Assembly: GCA_007644065.1 (NCBI GenBank)
Contig: VJWN01000010.1
Location: 124,001-188,000 of the forward strand
Origin: Margaritispora aquatica
Lineage: Eukaryota > Ascomycota > Leotiomycetes > Helotiales > Discinellaceae
Reading direction: 5' to 3'
DNA: 64,000 nucleotides
Position numbers and translations under genes: made by a program. Under the pieces are notes generated by a model. It searched no databases and was not told the DNA's origin. It saw nothing but the letters and a program-made list of their open reading frames with translations. Positions 37,192 through 48,613 of the stretch are shown here, piece after piece. Each line of letters starts with the position of its first letter. Position 1 is the stretch's first letter.

Positions 37192-38886
37192 TTATACATT
37201 GTCATCGGTTCCACTCTCCTTGTGGTCGACGTGCTCGACACCAACGGGCTTCTTCTCAGTCATGCCCATCTCAGCGGCGAAAGTAGAGTGTGGCACCCAC
37301 TTGGCGCTGTTCATGGGGGTGGTCTCCTCCAACATACGATCGACCTGTTCGAGGGTAAGGCCCTTGGTCTCAGGGATCAAGACAACAGCGTAGACCAAGC
37401 AGAGCGCGCAGAGGGAGCCCCAGAGGAAGAAGACGTTTGAGCCGAGATCAACACCGCCACCAGCCGTGGAAGTGATGTAAGGGGTCATGATGGCGATGAT
37501 GCAGTTCCAGAGCCAGTTGGAGGCGGTGGAGAGACCGACACCACGGGAACGGATAGGGATGGGGAAGACCTCGCCGATGATGACCCAGGCACCGGGGCCC
37601 CAGGTGGTGGCGAAGAAGGAGATGTAGATGCAGATGAAGGCGATCATGGCAGAGGTAGCGGAGGTGTTGGACTTGTCGGTGGTGACGCCGATGATGGCGA
37701 CGATGAACTCGCAGATGACCATGCCGAGGGCACCCCAGATCATGATGGAGCGGCGACCGAACTTCTCGATGATGTAGAAGGAGATAGGGGTTGAGCAGAC
37801 GTTGACGAGGGTAGTGATCATGGAGATCAAGAAGGGGTTGGAAATCGTGCCGAGCTGCGTGAAGAAGGTAGTACCGTAGTAGAAGATGAAGTTGACACCA
37901 GTCCATTGTTGCATCATCTGGATGGAGGTACCGAGGATGACACGACGGAGGTTGGATCCAGGGTTCCAGAGACTGCCCTTGAAGCAGTTGGCCCATGAGG
38001 AGAAGTAGCCGGATTGAGGAATGACGGACATTTCGTACTCATGGTTGGCGATGATTTCAGTGAGTTCGGCTTGGATGAGCTCTGAACCAGCGGGCTGGTC
38101 ACGGAGACGCTCAAGAACACCGGCAGCTTGGTCGAGTTTGCCCTTCATGACGAAGTAGCGAGGGGATTCAGGAAGCCAGAAAAGACCACCGGCGAGGATG
38201 AGGGCCCATGCGAGTTGAAGACCGACTGGAATACGATAGGAGCCGCTGTCTGTGCGGTCCTTGGTTCCGTAGTCGATGCAAGATGCGAGGAGGAGACCGA
38301 GAGTGATGGCAAATTGGTAACCTATGAATGTTAGATGTTGTGGTTGAAATCATGTGAGGAGTAACTTACCAGACACGATGGCTCCGCGAACCTTCTTGGG
38401 TGCGATTTCAGACATGTACAAGATGATGATAGCCGAGACGAAACCGACACCGAAACCGGCAACCAGACGACCTGCAACCAAGAGACCGAGAGTGGTAGAA
38501 ACGGTTTGCAAAATACATCCGATACCGTAAACGAAGCAGCCGAGAATGACGGTTGTACGTCTTCCATACCAGTCGGCAAGATCACCGGCAAAGATGGCAC
38601 CAAAGAAAGTACCGGCGGAGAGGATAGACACAATCAATGTCTTGTGGCCAGTAGGGATGACAAAGGCGGCTGTCTCTGCATCCAGGGCGTTTGGTCCTGG
38701 AATGGGAATACCAGTCATCATGTGAATGAAGTAATCCATAGCGAGGACACCGGAGATGTATCCGGAATCATAACCGAAGAAGATACCTCCAAATGCGGCG
38801 AGAGCACACATAAGGTAGGATTTCCATGTAACTGGGGCTTCGACACGCCCCGTGTCGGCAGTGCCGACGAAAGCTCCACCTGCCAT
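37192..38886 (-). CDS. MFS sugar (hexose/monosaccharide) transporter
   Basis: Proton-coupled or facilitative sugar uptake at the plasma membrane. Two exons, 38370-38886 and 37192-38321, joined in phase over a 48-base intron, give 548 residues, as in fungal HXT/MstA-type carriers. Signatures: IFFGYDSGYISGVL in helix 1, DLADWYGRRTT and KFGRRS (the loop 2-3 and 8-9 D/GRR motifs), GRLVAGFGVG, ESPRY at the end of helix 6, QQWTGVNFIFYYGTTFF in helix 7, and PETKGLTLEQVD after helix 12. Twelve hydrophobic helices are apparent with cytosolic ends; the C-terminal tail (about 50 residues) is acidic. Codon use is strongly C-biased at third positions compared with neighbours, suggesting high expression. 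The long 5' region (about 2 kb) with repeats may hold its control sites. Glucose is the likely substrate, but the sequence does not prove it. Confidence 0.95.
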
Positions 38887-41028
38887 TGTTGTTGAGGGTG
38901 GTTTGGGTGATTGACTTGAAAATGTGCTGTTGAAGATTGCTGATGTGAACAGACAAATTGACCTGAAGAAGAGAAGAGGGAAGTCTTGGTCGTGGGAGAG
39001 AGCAAACTTTATATCTTCAAGAAGAACAGCAGATGATTACCGTTCTGCTCGGCCGACAAACCATATGTCTTGGTAGTCGGCCCTTTGAGAGCCCCATCTC
39101 GATCCATCTCTTGCTCTCCCAAATGGAGACGCCCCTCACCCCTCATCTCCATTCTCCAACATCCCATGTTCAAACAGCAGATGGAGAAGTGAGAGTAAGT
39201 GAGAGCAAGTGAGAGCAGACGACGACAGGTGCCAGAGCCGAGACAAACCCAGTGCCAAAGCATGGTTGACAGGGAACTCGTACCCCTGAGACGGGGCGTA
39301 CCCATGCGTCCCTAGTGGCCAATCCCAGCAGACCCGTTGAATCGGTCAGACTTTAGCCAGAAAATGGCCGAAATTTGGGGGATAACGAGGAATAACGAGG
39401 AAGATGGAGCAGAAAGGACCACGAGATAACCAGCATAACAAAGCATACCGATGGCTGAGTAAGAGATGAACCACCTTTTTCACAGGTCGAGAAGCCCCAA
39501 AACACCAAGGAAACGAAGAATCTGTGGATCTGGAGACCAAAAACTTTCGGTTGTTTTACGGGGTTTGGAGGTTTGGAATGGGGCAATAATAGGTACTGTG
39601 GAGTATCAAAGCTGGAAGGAGAGTGGAAAGACAGGTAGAAGTGGAAGTGGAAGAGCACGCACACGGGTGCAAGCAGTCACGAGCAAACAAGACTTCGGTC
39701 CCGCCGTTACTTTGCTTTGCTTTGGCTTCTAGAAACCTTGGGCCGAGCCGTGAGATCCGGGTATGCTGGATGGATGGGTTCTGTCACTTGACGGAAAATG
39801 TGAAGTGCCGTGGCGTGGCGATGGCAATGGCAATGGCGATGAGACACTCGTCAGTGGCGTAAGGAGAAACACCTCTGAAAAAGGTGATGATATAAAAAAT
39901 AAAAAAAACATACGACCAAAACATCGCCTGATTGAGTGGAAAAGATGACAAGCTCTCGCTCGACAGCCAGACAGACAGAATGTACTCGTAATTGCGACTG
40001 ACTGACTGCTCTGCTGCTCTGCGCTGGCCACCATCTAACGAGTCATGGGGTTACGAATACCATCCATCCATCCATACGAGACGAGTATGAACCGCCGTGA
40101 TGGGTGATAGGTGATGGGTTCACTGACTGGAGAGTGGACTGTGGATTTGAATGTGGTGGACTATGGAGACTGGAGAGCGGAGATGTGGTGGTGATGCTGG
40201 GCGGATTGCGGACTGCGGACTGCAGCAGTGGAGCTGGAGTGCTGAACTTGGAGATTTGGAGAGAGCTGGAGATGAGGAGCACTGGAGGGACTGGAGCGAC
40301 TGGAGGACTCTGGAGGACTCTGGAGCAAGAGACGAGACGAAAAGGCAAGGAAAACACAGGAGAAAAGTGGAAAAAGTGGGATGATATTCGGGGAAAAGCT
40401 GGAACTTCGGTCATATTGCGGCTCAACTGAACTACTCAACTTAATCCAGCGGAGCTACAGTGGAGCTCTTGTTTAGAAAGAGGGAGACTGCTTGGGGCTC
40501 TGTGCAGAGAGTGAGAGTAAGAGTGAGATTAAGAGTGAGAGTGAGAGTGAGAGTGAGAGGGAATTTTGTTGTTGCTCATGTGCGCGCACTTCTTTTTCAT
40601 GCGGGAAGATGAGGTTCGTATATACATACGTATGTGTCGTGGACCACCTTTGAAGCTGAAAATGGAGGTTCATGCCATCCCGACTCGTAAGCTTTGCCGA
40701 GATCCTTGGTCGATGCAATGACATGCGCCAATATTGATCTTCCCAGTACAGTACCACCTTAGGTACTGTACCTACCTTAGGTACCTTATGTGAAACCAAA
40801 TCAGGTGATATATGGATTTTGGACACAACACAAGAAGAAGAAAACAAACAGATCCACTGCACAGTTCGCTCACATACCTTACTTTATAGAATTTGAGAAT
40901 GTAGAAAATCATAGATATATATGTTGAAAACACAAGCATGATGATCACATGATTCGCTCGGGATTTTTATCCAAGGTATTAAATGAGGTAAACTAGAATA
41001 TTCTTACAAGTTAAAGAAGCCGTCTTGT
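38887..41028. other. Long 5' region of the sugar transporter, no supported gene
   Basis: About 2.1 kb rich in simple-sequence stretches: CTGGAG-type repeats around 40180-40330, (GATGGC)-like triplets near 39815-39845, and the purine repeat listed separately. A palindrome-rich stretch (ACCTTAGGTACTGTACC, then TACCTTAGGTACC) is at about 40752-40785. Several open frames exist on both strands, but they look like by-products of low complexity. Confidence 0.55.
40507..40560. repeat. GAGAGT/GAGTGA purine microsatellite
   Basis: A run of GAGAGT- and GAGTGA-like hexamers (GAGAGTGAGAGTAAGAGT and similar) about 54 bases long, all purine except for one T per unit. Confidence 0.9.
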
Positions 41029-41880
41029 TTAACAGGCGGCCGAGCCACGCCCTGTATCCTGGCCCTGACCTATCGATTCTAAATGAACCCATAATTCCTC
41101 TGTACTCTTCCCATCCCCTTCATCGATAACTTGAAAGGCCCCCTTCGGAGGCGGTGGCTGCGCTCTTTGACTTGGTCTCGTCGAGGACCCTTCAGTCTTA
41201 TATCGGATCGACCTATCTGCCGGCGATCTGAAATGCGCTGTGAGCTTAATAAGCAGCGGTTTAAGCACCGGGAGACAACCGCCGATGATGCCAAGATTGA
41301 GTTCGATGATTGACCAGGTGGCTGCGGCTTCGAAGTCCCATGTGGGGTCTTTGGTTACACCGGCCAAAGAAAGGGTGCGGATACGAGCTATAGAGATTAC
41401 GCAGACTCTGTCGGTATCAAGAATATTGATTAGCACGATTGGGAGGGGTTGGATAAGGTTAAGTAAAGTATGACAAGGGAATAGGAGGAGCGGAGGATGC
41501 GCATACAAGAGGCCAATGGTAAGAATCCCAATTAATCCAATCTTCTGCCTTAACGGTATTTTCAACTTGGCTAACACTGGTAACGGCAAGACAAAGATGC
41601 CGACATCAGTCACAATATTCAGACAACTCGTCGTATACCAGTACGGTAGACTAGTTATGCATTTCCCCTTGATACGTGTATCCCAAAATGCCGAGACGGG
41701 AAGACAACGAACGAAAGATGTGCCTATTATGAGCGCGCCGTAAACGAGGATGATGGCGAGGGCGATTCGACACGCCTTTTCCATAGTCGGGGCCTTGAAA
41801 ATGCGGATATATTGGGAGACAATGGATATCTTGACGAGGATTTGGGATGTGTTGTAGAGGGCTATTGCGACATAAAATGC
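41029..41880 (-). pseudogene. Rhodopsin-domain (PTH11-like) integral membrane protein, 5'-truncated
   Basis: Encodes the C-terminal part of the fungal seven-helix rhodopsin-domain family (IPR049326-type), often with a CFEM domain or acting as PTH11-like receptors. Two exons, 41507-41880 and 41029-41407, remain; the 99-base intron (41408-41506) has no in-frame stop and can be read through. Motifs: VKISIVSQYIRIFKAP, FWDTRIKGKCI, CLNIVTDVGIFVLPLPVL, LVCVISIARIRTLSL, and ATWSIIELNLGIIGGCLPVL with the C-terminal cytosolic tail. The frame is coherent back to AFYVAIALYNTSQI at about 41880. There it runs directly into an inverted repeat with a TGA. The first three helices are absent, so the gene was probably cut by insertion or rearrangement. 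A start at MEKACRIAL (41784) is possible but would lack half the family domain. Confidence 0.75.
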
Positions 41881-41962
41881 TCGTCATACTCGAAACCGAG
41901 TCACTATATTTTATAGCGAGATCGCTATTGCTTATAGTGATTTTGGTTATAATGTATGACGA
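41881..41962. repeat. Inverted repeat at the gene break
   Basis: TCGTCATAC at 41881-41889 is inverted as GTATGACGA at 41954-41962, and inner parts also pair (TCACTATA with TATAGTGA). A small AGCGAGATCGCT palindrome lies at the centre. It forms a hairpin-like unit exactly where the rhodopsin-domain frame ends. No clear target duplication is seen. Confidence 0.7.
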
Positions 41963-44448
41963 ACCTGCTTCCGTAGGGCCAGCAGATCCAGTAGATTCAA
42001 AGGTAGGTTAGGAGCAGATCCAAAGGTAAGTAGTAGATCCAGCAGATCTAGCAGATCCAAAGGTAGGTCGGTAGTAGACCTAGAGGCAGTATATAGATTC
42101 GTAGATAGATTCGTAGCGTAGGGTTTTAAATATATAGTAAGATTCGTTATTTTTAATAGTAAGAGTCGTCATTTATTATAACGATTGATATGACGGACTT
42201 CACCATTAATTATAACGGAGTTGCTTCCGTAGGGGATGTCTTTAATCCAAGCTCACTTTTGGGCTCGCTTATCAGTGGTGGGGTCAGAGGGCCCGCTTAG
42301 AGAAAAGAACCCGATTGGTTACGATATGGACTATTTGAAAGATATATAGTGGGGTGTAAAAAGTTTGACCACCCCTCCCCCCTTATAACTTATATACCAA
42401 GGGTCGCTTACTGCTTTTGGGACAAAACGCACATTATATACAATACCGTGATATTAATACTATTATGGCCCCACTATAAGACAAAGACGAGCACAGTGAA
42501 CTGTTTTATATAATGTGGAGGAAGAAGCCGAAAAAGAACGGCTAACCCCGGGTTTTTGTACTAAGACGTTACAAAGCTCGGCTCGGACCATTTCCTAGCC
42601 TTAGGATTCTATTATGATGGCTGAGCTAGAACGAATGTCCTGAGTGTACTAGTATAAGGAATGCTCTAAAGGTTATTCCTTACCCCTTTTCCTTTTCTAA
42701 CTTGGACCTTTTCTTTTTCTTCTTCTGGCTCCAACCCTTTCTTTTTATCTTTATCAGACTTTTAGCTTCTTTGCCTGTCTTAGTCTTACGCCGCCTAACT
42801 TCGTACTATTCCTTTCCCTTCCTTAATACGTGGTTTACTTACTCTAAGTACTTTGTACTTCTTTAATATTCTTTCTTTTCGTCTAGTTGAGTTAGATAAA
42901 TAAAGCCTTGAAATAATAGCTAAACAATCGTACTCTATGGTTCTCTATCTACGATATAGAAGCGATTTATCTAATTTACAAAGTTTATTAAAGATAGAAG
43001 GCCAAATCTGAATAGAAAGAGGTATACTACTATATACCATCACTTTCTTTACTCATATTTAACGGGCCGCTTCTAAGCCAATATAAGTTAAACTAGTTTC
43101 GTGCAAGCCTTTCCCAAGAAACAAACCTTAAATTATTCCATTCTCCTTCGAGATCGAGTTCACGTTTTCTGCAGCAAAGTTATCAAGCTCGGATAGTCAA
43201 AGGCGTAAGTGGCTTCCCTTATATCTCATCCTAGGCCTTTTCTTGTTGATCCATGTATTCTCGGTGAGCAAAACTCTGCGACCGTGCATACGAGTGGGTC
43301 CGCTCCATCTTCCCCATCAGACGTAGGTCCGTGTATGGCTGTACGCCATTTCGTCTTGGGGTCTCAAGAACGTCTTGGCCCATGTGTACCTCAACTTCTA
43401 TCCCATTATTTCCATTGACATGTGCGGACAGTTGGACATTTATCCAGTTCGACATCGACTACGGAAACGAAAGAAGAGACCGAGAATTGGCAGACCATAC
43501 TTCTTCAGCTTAACAAGTCGAAAAGAACTGGCGATATATGAGACTCCTCAAGGAACAGATGTGATATAGTGGGATTCCATAAGTATCAGACCTCGTACGT
43601 ATGTGCCAGCCCACTTTATTGAGCCAACCAGAGACCTAGGTATGGTAGGTGAAGTAACAGGATTGGTCTCTTGCGTATCTATTGGAGGTCGAATGCTTTG
43701 TGGTACCCCACTGTATCGATATTGTCTTAGCTATCCTCCAAGATCCAGGAACGCAGAAAAAGGCGAGAGGAGAGGAACCACTAGTCCATATTCTTACAAC
43801 ATGTGTGATAGGTCCGCTGTCCTGATCTGCAACGCTAGTAGAGGCGACAGTCACCCAGCCAAAGTTCCACCCCACTCACCTCTTGCTGATGTCGTAGCCG
43901 GTGGGTGAAAGTCAAAAGTCTTTATAGCGATATCAATATTAGTCCACCAATCTCCCTAGTAAGTTTGTTGGTTTGAAGCTGAATTCAACGTCAAATGTCT
44001 GTTGTCATATCTAGTATAGATAGCAATTTGTGGTCCTGACCATCTGACTGGATCACCCACTCCATATTCTGAATTCCGCATCCAAAACGAGACCGACAGG
44101 GACAGCGATCAGTAAATCGTATAGTCTCCAGAGTTTGGATAGGAATGAAATAAGGTGGTTAATTTTGGGATCTTTACTTACCGGGCCCTTGTGTTTTAGT
44201 GCTTTCGGCAGCATTGAATCTCATCACCCTCGACTGAAGACAAGACCGACTCTTGTGTCTCTCTAGATGTCTCCTATCGTCACGCCCAAACTCGACTCAG
44301 TGACCCACGGTACTTTCATATGATCCTCCTTTGAGGGCCTTCCTTACTCGCCATGGCATCCTCGCTTCCTTTCATTCTTCCTCATATCTTCAGACTCAAG
44401 GTTCTTTGCGTCGTCTTTAAGATTTAGCTTCGTTTGGAGAACGCCAAA
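41963..44448. other. AT-rich repeat-derived DNA, no supported gene
   Basis: About 2.5 kb, much of it depleted in long open frames and rich in TATA/TTAA words (42060-43100), like transposon remains mutated by RIP. GCTTCCGTAGGG at 41967 and 42223 bounds the minisatellite. Open frames near 43209-43569 and 43603-43908 are more GC-rich but show no reverse-transcriptase, transposase or other motif that I can name. Confidence 0.5.
41981..42086. repeat. Degenerate minisatellite of AGCAGATCCAAAGGTAGG units
   Basis: Four or five imperfect copies of a unit like AGCAGATCCAAAGGTAG occur in about 105 bases, with GTAGTAGATCC variants between. It is flanked on both sides (41967 and 42223) by copies of GCTTCCGTAGGG. 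Confidence 0.75.
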
Positions 44449-44456
44449 GCCCTGAG

Positions 44457-44859
44457 CAGAGTGGCCATTAAGTCAGCTCGTAAATCAGCTAGAAAGCAAG
44501 CTTCTCCGTTAGGCCATTCAGCGAGGATTTTAAATTAGGAAAGTAATTCAGCGTAAAATTTATCGTTATTTAGCGCGCTAATAAGTTAGAGCTTTTAAAA
44601 TTTAAAGTTTCGAAGTTAGTTTTAGTAGGGTTTTAGGATAAATTTAAGGGTCCAAAAGTAATTTTAAGGATAGTATAACACGTGACTAGACATTACTCCT
44701 AAGTTCCTATTTTTCGTATACTAGGTAGTACGTAAGAGCTAAATCAGCTAGCTTATAAGTTAGGAAAGCATTTCAGCGAAGAATACCAATTAACATTAGC
44801 AATTTAGCTTAAAATCCCTCTTCGCTGATCGCTGACTGACTTGCTTAATGGCCACTCTG
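44457..44859. mobile_element. hAT-type MITE (non-autonomous DNA transposon)
   Basis: A 403-bp element with perfect 16-bp terminal inverted repeats: CAGAGTGGCCATTAAG at 44457-44472 and its reverse complement at 44844-44859. It is flanked by a perfect 8-bp target duplication, GCCCTGAG, at 44449-44456 and 44860-44867. An 8-bp duplication and CAG-starting ends are marks of the hAT superfamily. The interior is AT-rich and non-coding, with recurring TCAGCG and AATCAGCTAG words near both ends (possible subterminal repeats for transposase). The intact ends and duplication suggest fairly recent insertion. No transposase is encoded, so it would need one in trans. Confidence 0.92.
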
Positions 44860-44867
44860 GCCCTGAG

Positions 44868-45551
44868 ACTAATGCCTCCGCCATGGATCATTAGCCCTAC
44901 TGGAAAGAACATCCTATGCGTACTGGTGTCTAACGGAATTGAAGGATCACTCGCCTCCCCAAAATTTGTATGCGAATCAATAAATGTGTGTGGACTTTCA
45001 GTTGCGTACAGATAGCTATCATGAACCAGAAGCTATTCACTGTTATTCAAATTGAATATCCACTCAAAGGTTCCGAACTTAGAGCGACGATGGATTCGCC
45101 TGGTGTTTCGAATAGCTAGGATTTTCGGTTCTCTCCCGTTCCTCACGAAAACCTCAAGTAGTTTCTTGACGTAAGGATTCAATGCCTCTGCAACCTTTCA
45201 TATTTTGCTGATTTATATGGGTCCTGAACCGTTGTGGCAACCGAAAAGAAAACCAGAAGCAAGAAAGAGGCAACATTTAGTATCGATACTAGTGTTGATG
45301 TGTGAATTAGATCAAGGTAAATGAAATCTGTCACGAGCGCAGAAGTCAGCCACACAACGTGTAAGAGAAATGACCTGGTTAAGGACATAATATCAAGGGA
45401 AAGAGCTCAATTTAGGGAGGTCTCAAATACTGTGAACTCGAAATTGTATCAAATTCTTTTTAGATCAAGAACTGGATGCTGTATACTAGAGTGTGCCACA
45501 GAGAGCAATCCAACTCCAGAATCTTACTTCATCTCAACACACACTCTCTCT
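44868..45551. other. Spacer with a hydrophobic ORF relic
   Basis: Downstream of the MITE and of the metalloprotease-esterase gene. A minus-strand frame at 45179-45388 encodes hydrophobic stretches (SFLLHVVWLTSALVTDFIYL, ILNVASFLLLVFFSVA). A neighbouring frame continues with protein-like sequence (VAEALNPYVKKLLEVFVRNG) to about 45045 after a TGA. Together they may be a decayed membrane-protein gene; I cannot name a family. Confidence 0.3.
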
Positions 45552-48500
45552 TTAGCAATAATTCAGCCAAGCGTTGGTCGCAGACGTAGCAAAATTCACG
45601 TCTATATACTCAGCTCTTCCATCCCCATTCAAATCTGCGAATTGGACTCCCTTTCCATTAGTACCCACACCGGAAGCAATCTCACCATGAGAGGTCCATA
45701 CCACCTTCGCCGCATTAGCTCCATTATCTGGTCCGCCACCGTTAATATATGCTACGACACGACCATCAAACCGTGACACGGCAAGATAATCCGCACGACC
45801 ATCGCCATTGATATCGGCAAAGACAATGTCGTCTCTACCTCGACCAATACCCGTTGCTATTATACCTTGCGATAGCCAACCGACCTTGGCTGCGTTGGCG
45901 CCGTTGTCTGGCCCTCCGAGATTCAAATAGGCTTCGACGGAGCCATCTGTGTTGACATAGAGATATTCTGCTCGCCCATCGCCGTTCAAATCCGCAAACC
46001 GGACACCTGCTCCATCTTTGCCGATACCATTTGCAATTTTCCCCTGCGCCAGCCAACCAACCTTGCCAGCATTGGCGCCATTATCAGGACCGCCCATGTT
46101 CAACCAGCAGTCAACACTCCCATCATCATGGATGTAGAGATACTCGGCACGTCCGTCACCGTTGAGATCAGCAAATTGTACATTTCCGCGATTTGCGCCT
46201 ACCCCCGTCGCAATTACACCCTGTGGAAGCCAGACAACCTTTGCTGCATTGGCTCCTTGATCGGGCCCGCCAAGATTGAGGAAAGCTGTTACTGCACCAA
46301 TTTCGTTAACGTACAGGTACTCGGCTCGTCCATCGCCATTCAAGTCTGCAAAGTGAACGGCTGTGGTGAGTGGAAAGGTCAATTGTGTAACGTCGCACTT
46401 ATTGGTCGAAGTGAGTAAAGCCTGTGTCAAAGGTGTTGTCGAAGTAGCGCTGCACATACACTGGCCAGACACTTGACTGTTTCCTGGTCAGCATTAAAAC
46501 TAGTATGAAACGACGAGAGCATCCTCACTTCAGACCACATAATACGGTCAGCCATAGATTGGCCCCCAGCCCTCCTCCGGTGGCAATCTCCCCTTGCGAG
46601 ACCCACACTGGGTCATGACCGCAAGCGACGTTCGAATCAGAGCCCGCCACCTCCACCGGATCCTTTATCCATCCTAAAAAGTCGACAGCCGTGAGAGCTA
46701 TCGCCCACTTGAGGGCCATATTCTTATATCCTTCGTCATTTGGATGTAAGCCGTCTGCAAGATTGTCAGTAGACACTCCAGAGGGCATGTCAACAATCAT
46801 GACATGCTGTCTCTTCTGCGCTCGAGCGGACATGAGATCTGTGATTGCGTTATTGAACACTGGAATTAAAGCCGCTTGTTCACTGTATGTTGACGGTACA
46901 ATTCTAGCAACAAGAATTGTGGCATCTGGACAAGCTGTCAAAAGCTGTCCAACAAGTGTATCTAGTCGTTGAGGAGCCCCAGCTGGGTCCGAGGCAAGAT
47001 TCATGTCGTTGGTACCGGCGTGTAGCAGCACAATGTTTGGGCGCTGGCCATATGCCCAAGTATAAGTAGCGATCTGGGCGATTTTTGCGCCACTGTGACC
47101 CTCGTGGTCACTGTCTGTCATTACACCATTTCTTAAAGACCCGATCATATCGACTGTGTTGAGAGAACCTTCAAGTATCTCTACCAATGGTCCTCGATAG
47201 CCATTTCCGTTTGAACTTGCAGTGCCATAGGTAATCGAATCTACCTCGAGTCAGTTAAATCATGAGGGATATTGGGTTACAAATACCTCCAAAAGGCAGT
47301 ATTCGCAGCTTCTTATTCTGAAGCCAGCCATTTGGAGTGTAATCGCCTGCAGCAAATGCCATTTGCTCATGGGATGAGATTTCGTCATAATCTATGCTTT
47401 CATAGTCGACAGCAGCAGGAACCGATCCATCATCTTCGAAGTCGTCCGCGTAGTCGTCAGCAGGCGCAGTGGACGTTGTTGTGATACCCGAATCCGGTAT
47501 TACATTGAAATTCTCTAGTACCCATCTTGCCATGGCGTACCAAGCATAATTATCGGCTGTGAATCTATTCAGTCATGGTATTGGTTGCAAAATATAGGTG
47601 ATGTGTCTTACCGTTTTTATAGGCATATTCAGGATAATCTCTCGCAAAAAACTCGCTGTTTTTAGCGCCATATACTAACGGCCCTGTCCCTTCCTTAGGA
47701 TTAGATTTGTTGTCTATAATAATGTCTAATCTGGTTAGCCATTCGAAAGCGCCCAGGATGTCCTTTTTCGTAAGACTTACTCTTGTCGTCTTTTTTCAGC
47801 CCCTCGATGATCGAAAGATGTGTCATTTCGTGAAAAAAAGCCTGGCCGTTGTTTGTCGCCCATGGCAGATCCTTTCGGTACTGAGGGCGTGCAGTTAGTT
47901 CGCTTTTAACATGGTCCAGATTGTCCATGTCGAAGAAGAGACTGCAAAAGACTATGACCGATTTTCCCTTAAGATTTGACACATATGCTATCATTTTCTT
48001 CGCTTCTTTGGCGGTTCCACACTTGTAATTGTTCTGCGTAGGTTGGTCCATTTCACAATAGACCTCGATTCGGCCACCTCCGATCCAATCAAAGAAGTAC
48101 CATGGATACCAATTGGCTGCGTTGTAAAATGTATCTGTTCGCAGGCATTAGCACTGTTGGGCGACTTCTCCAGTCCGTTTATGACTGAGGCGTTGTCCCG
48201 AAAGTAAGAATGCGCAGAAAATTCTCTCACGCTGTGGGGGAAGAGGGCATACTTCGGATGAGCGATAATCGCTGCGGCTGGTCTACAAGACTTCCAAAGA
48301 ATCTATTCTCTAAAACTCCAGGCGGGACTTCCTGTGGCGGACACATGTCGCAAAGTGGTTCTTGCAATAGAAATGGATTCACTACTTGTGCGATTTCCAA
48401 CATATCCTTGTACGCCTGATTGACCAACTCCTTCCCTGTGCCTTTAGTATACTTCTTATCGCAACCGCCATATTTGTTGATGTTGTTTCTACGGTGAAGT

Positions 48501-48613
48501 GTTGCATTGTGCCGGAATTCAGCTGGTTCATCTCGTGGCAAGATGGGAAGAGTTGCAGCGTTGGCGACCACTAAGAGTAATCCATAGCATGGAAGAAGAT
48601 GGAAATACACCAT
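45552..48613 (-). CDS. Secreted fusion: metalloprotease-like, SGNH esterase, FG-GAP repeats
   Basis: Six exons, 48253-48613, 47781-48134, 47612-47689, 47287-47556, 46529-47240 and 45552-46476, join in phase to give 899 residues. A signal peptide leads (MVYFHLLPCYGLLLVVANA). Residues about 40-285 resemble M35-like fungal peptidases: zinc motif HEMTH 222-226, then LVYGAKNSEF and NADNYAWYAMARW (cf. NADTYALYA of penicillolysin). An acidic linker follows. The SGNH hydrolase has PFGDSITYG (Ser356), HAGTND (Asn432) and DGLHPNDEGY (Asp517, His520). Five FG-GAP/VCBS repeats of 59-60 residues each carry a calcium-loop DxNGDG, at about 636, 695, 754, 813 and 873. Intron 2 is ambiguous: the obvious acceptor (47727-47728) runs into TAA after DNKSN, one base out of frame with the following PKEGTGPLVYG. 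An acceptor at 47690-47691 restores the frame but loses those residues. It is therefore a fusion enzyme, perhaps with a decaying protease part. Confidence 0.75.

Noticed and set aside
39353..40439. Several 90-130-codon frames upstream of the transporter
   Set aside because: They follow simple-sequence composition on both strands at once and have no family signal.
43209..43908. Transposon-derived ORFs
   Set aside because: No transposase, integrase or reverse-transcriptase motif could be seen in any frame.
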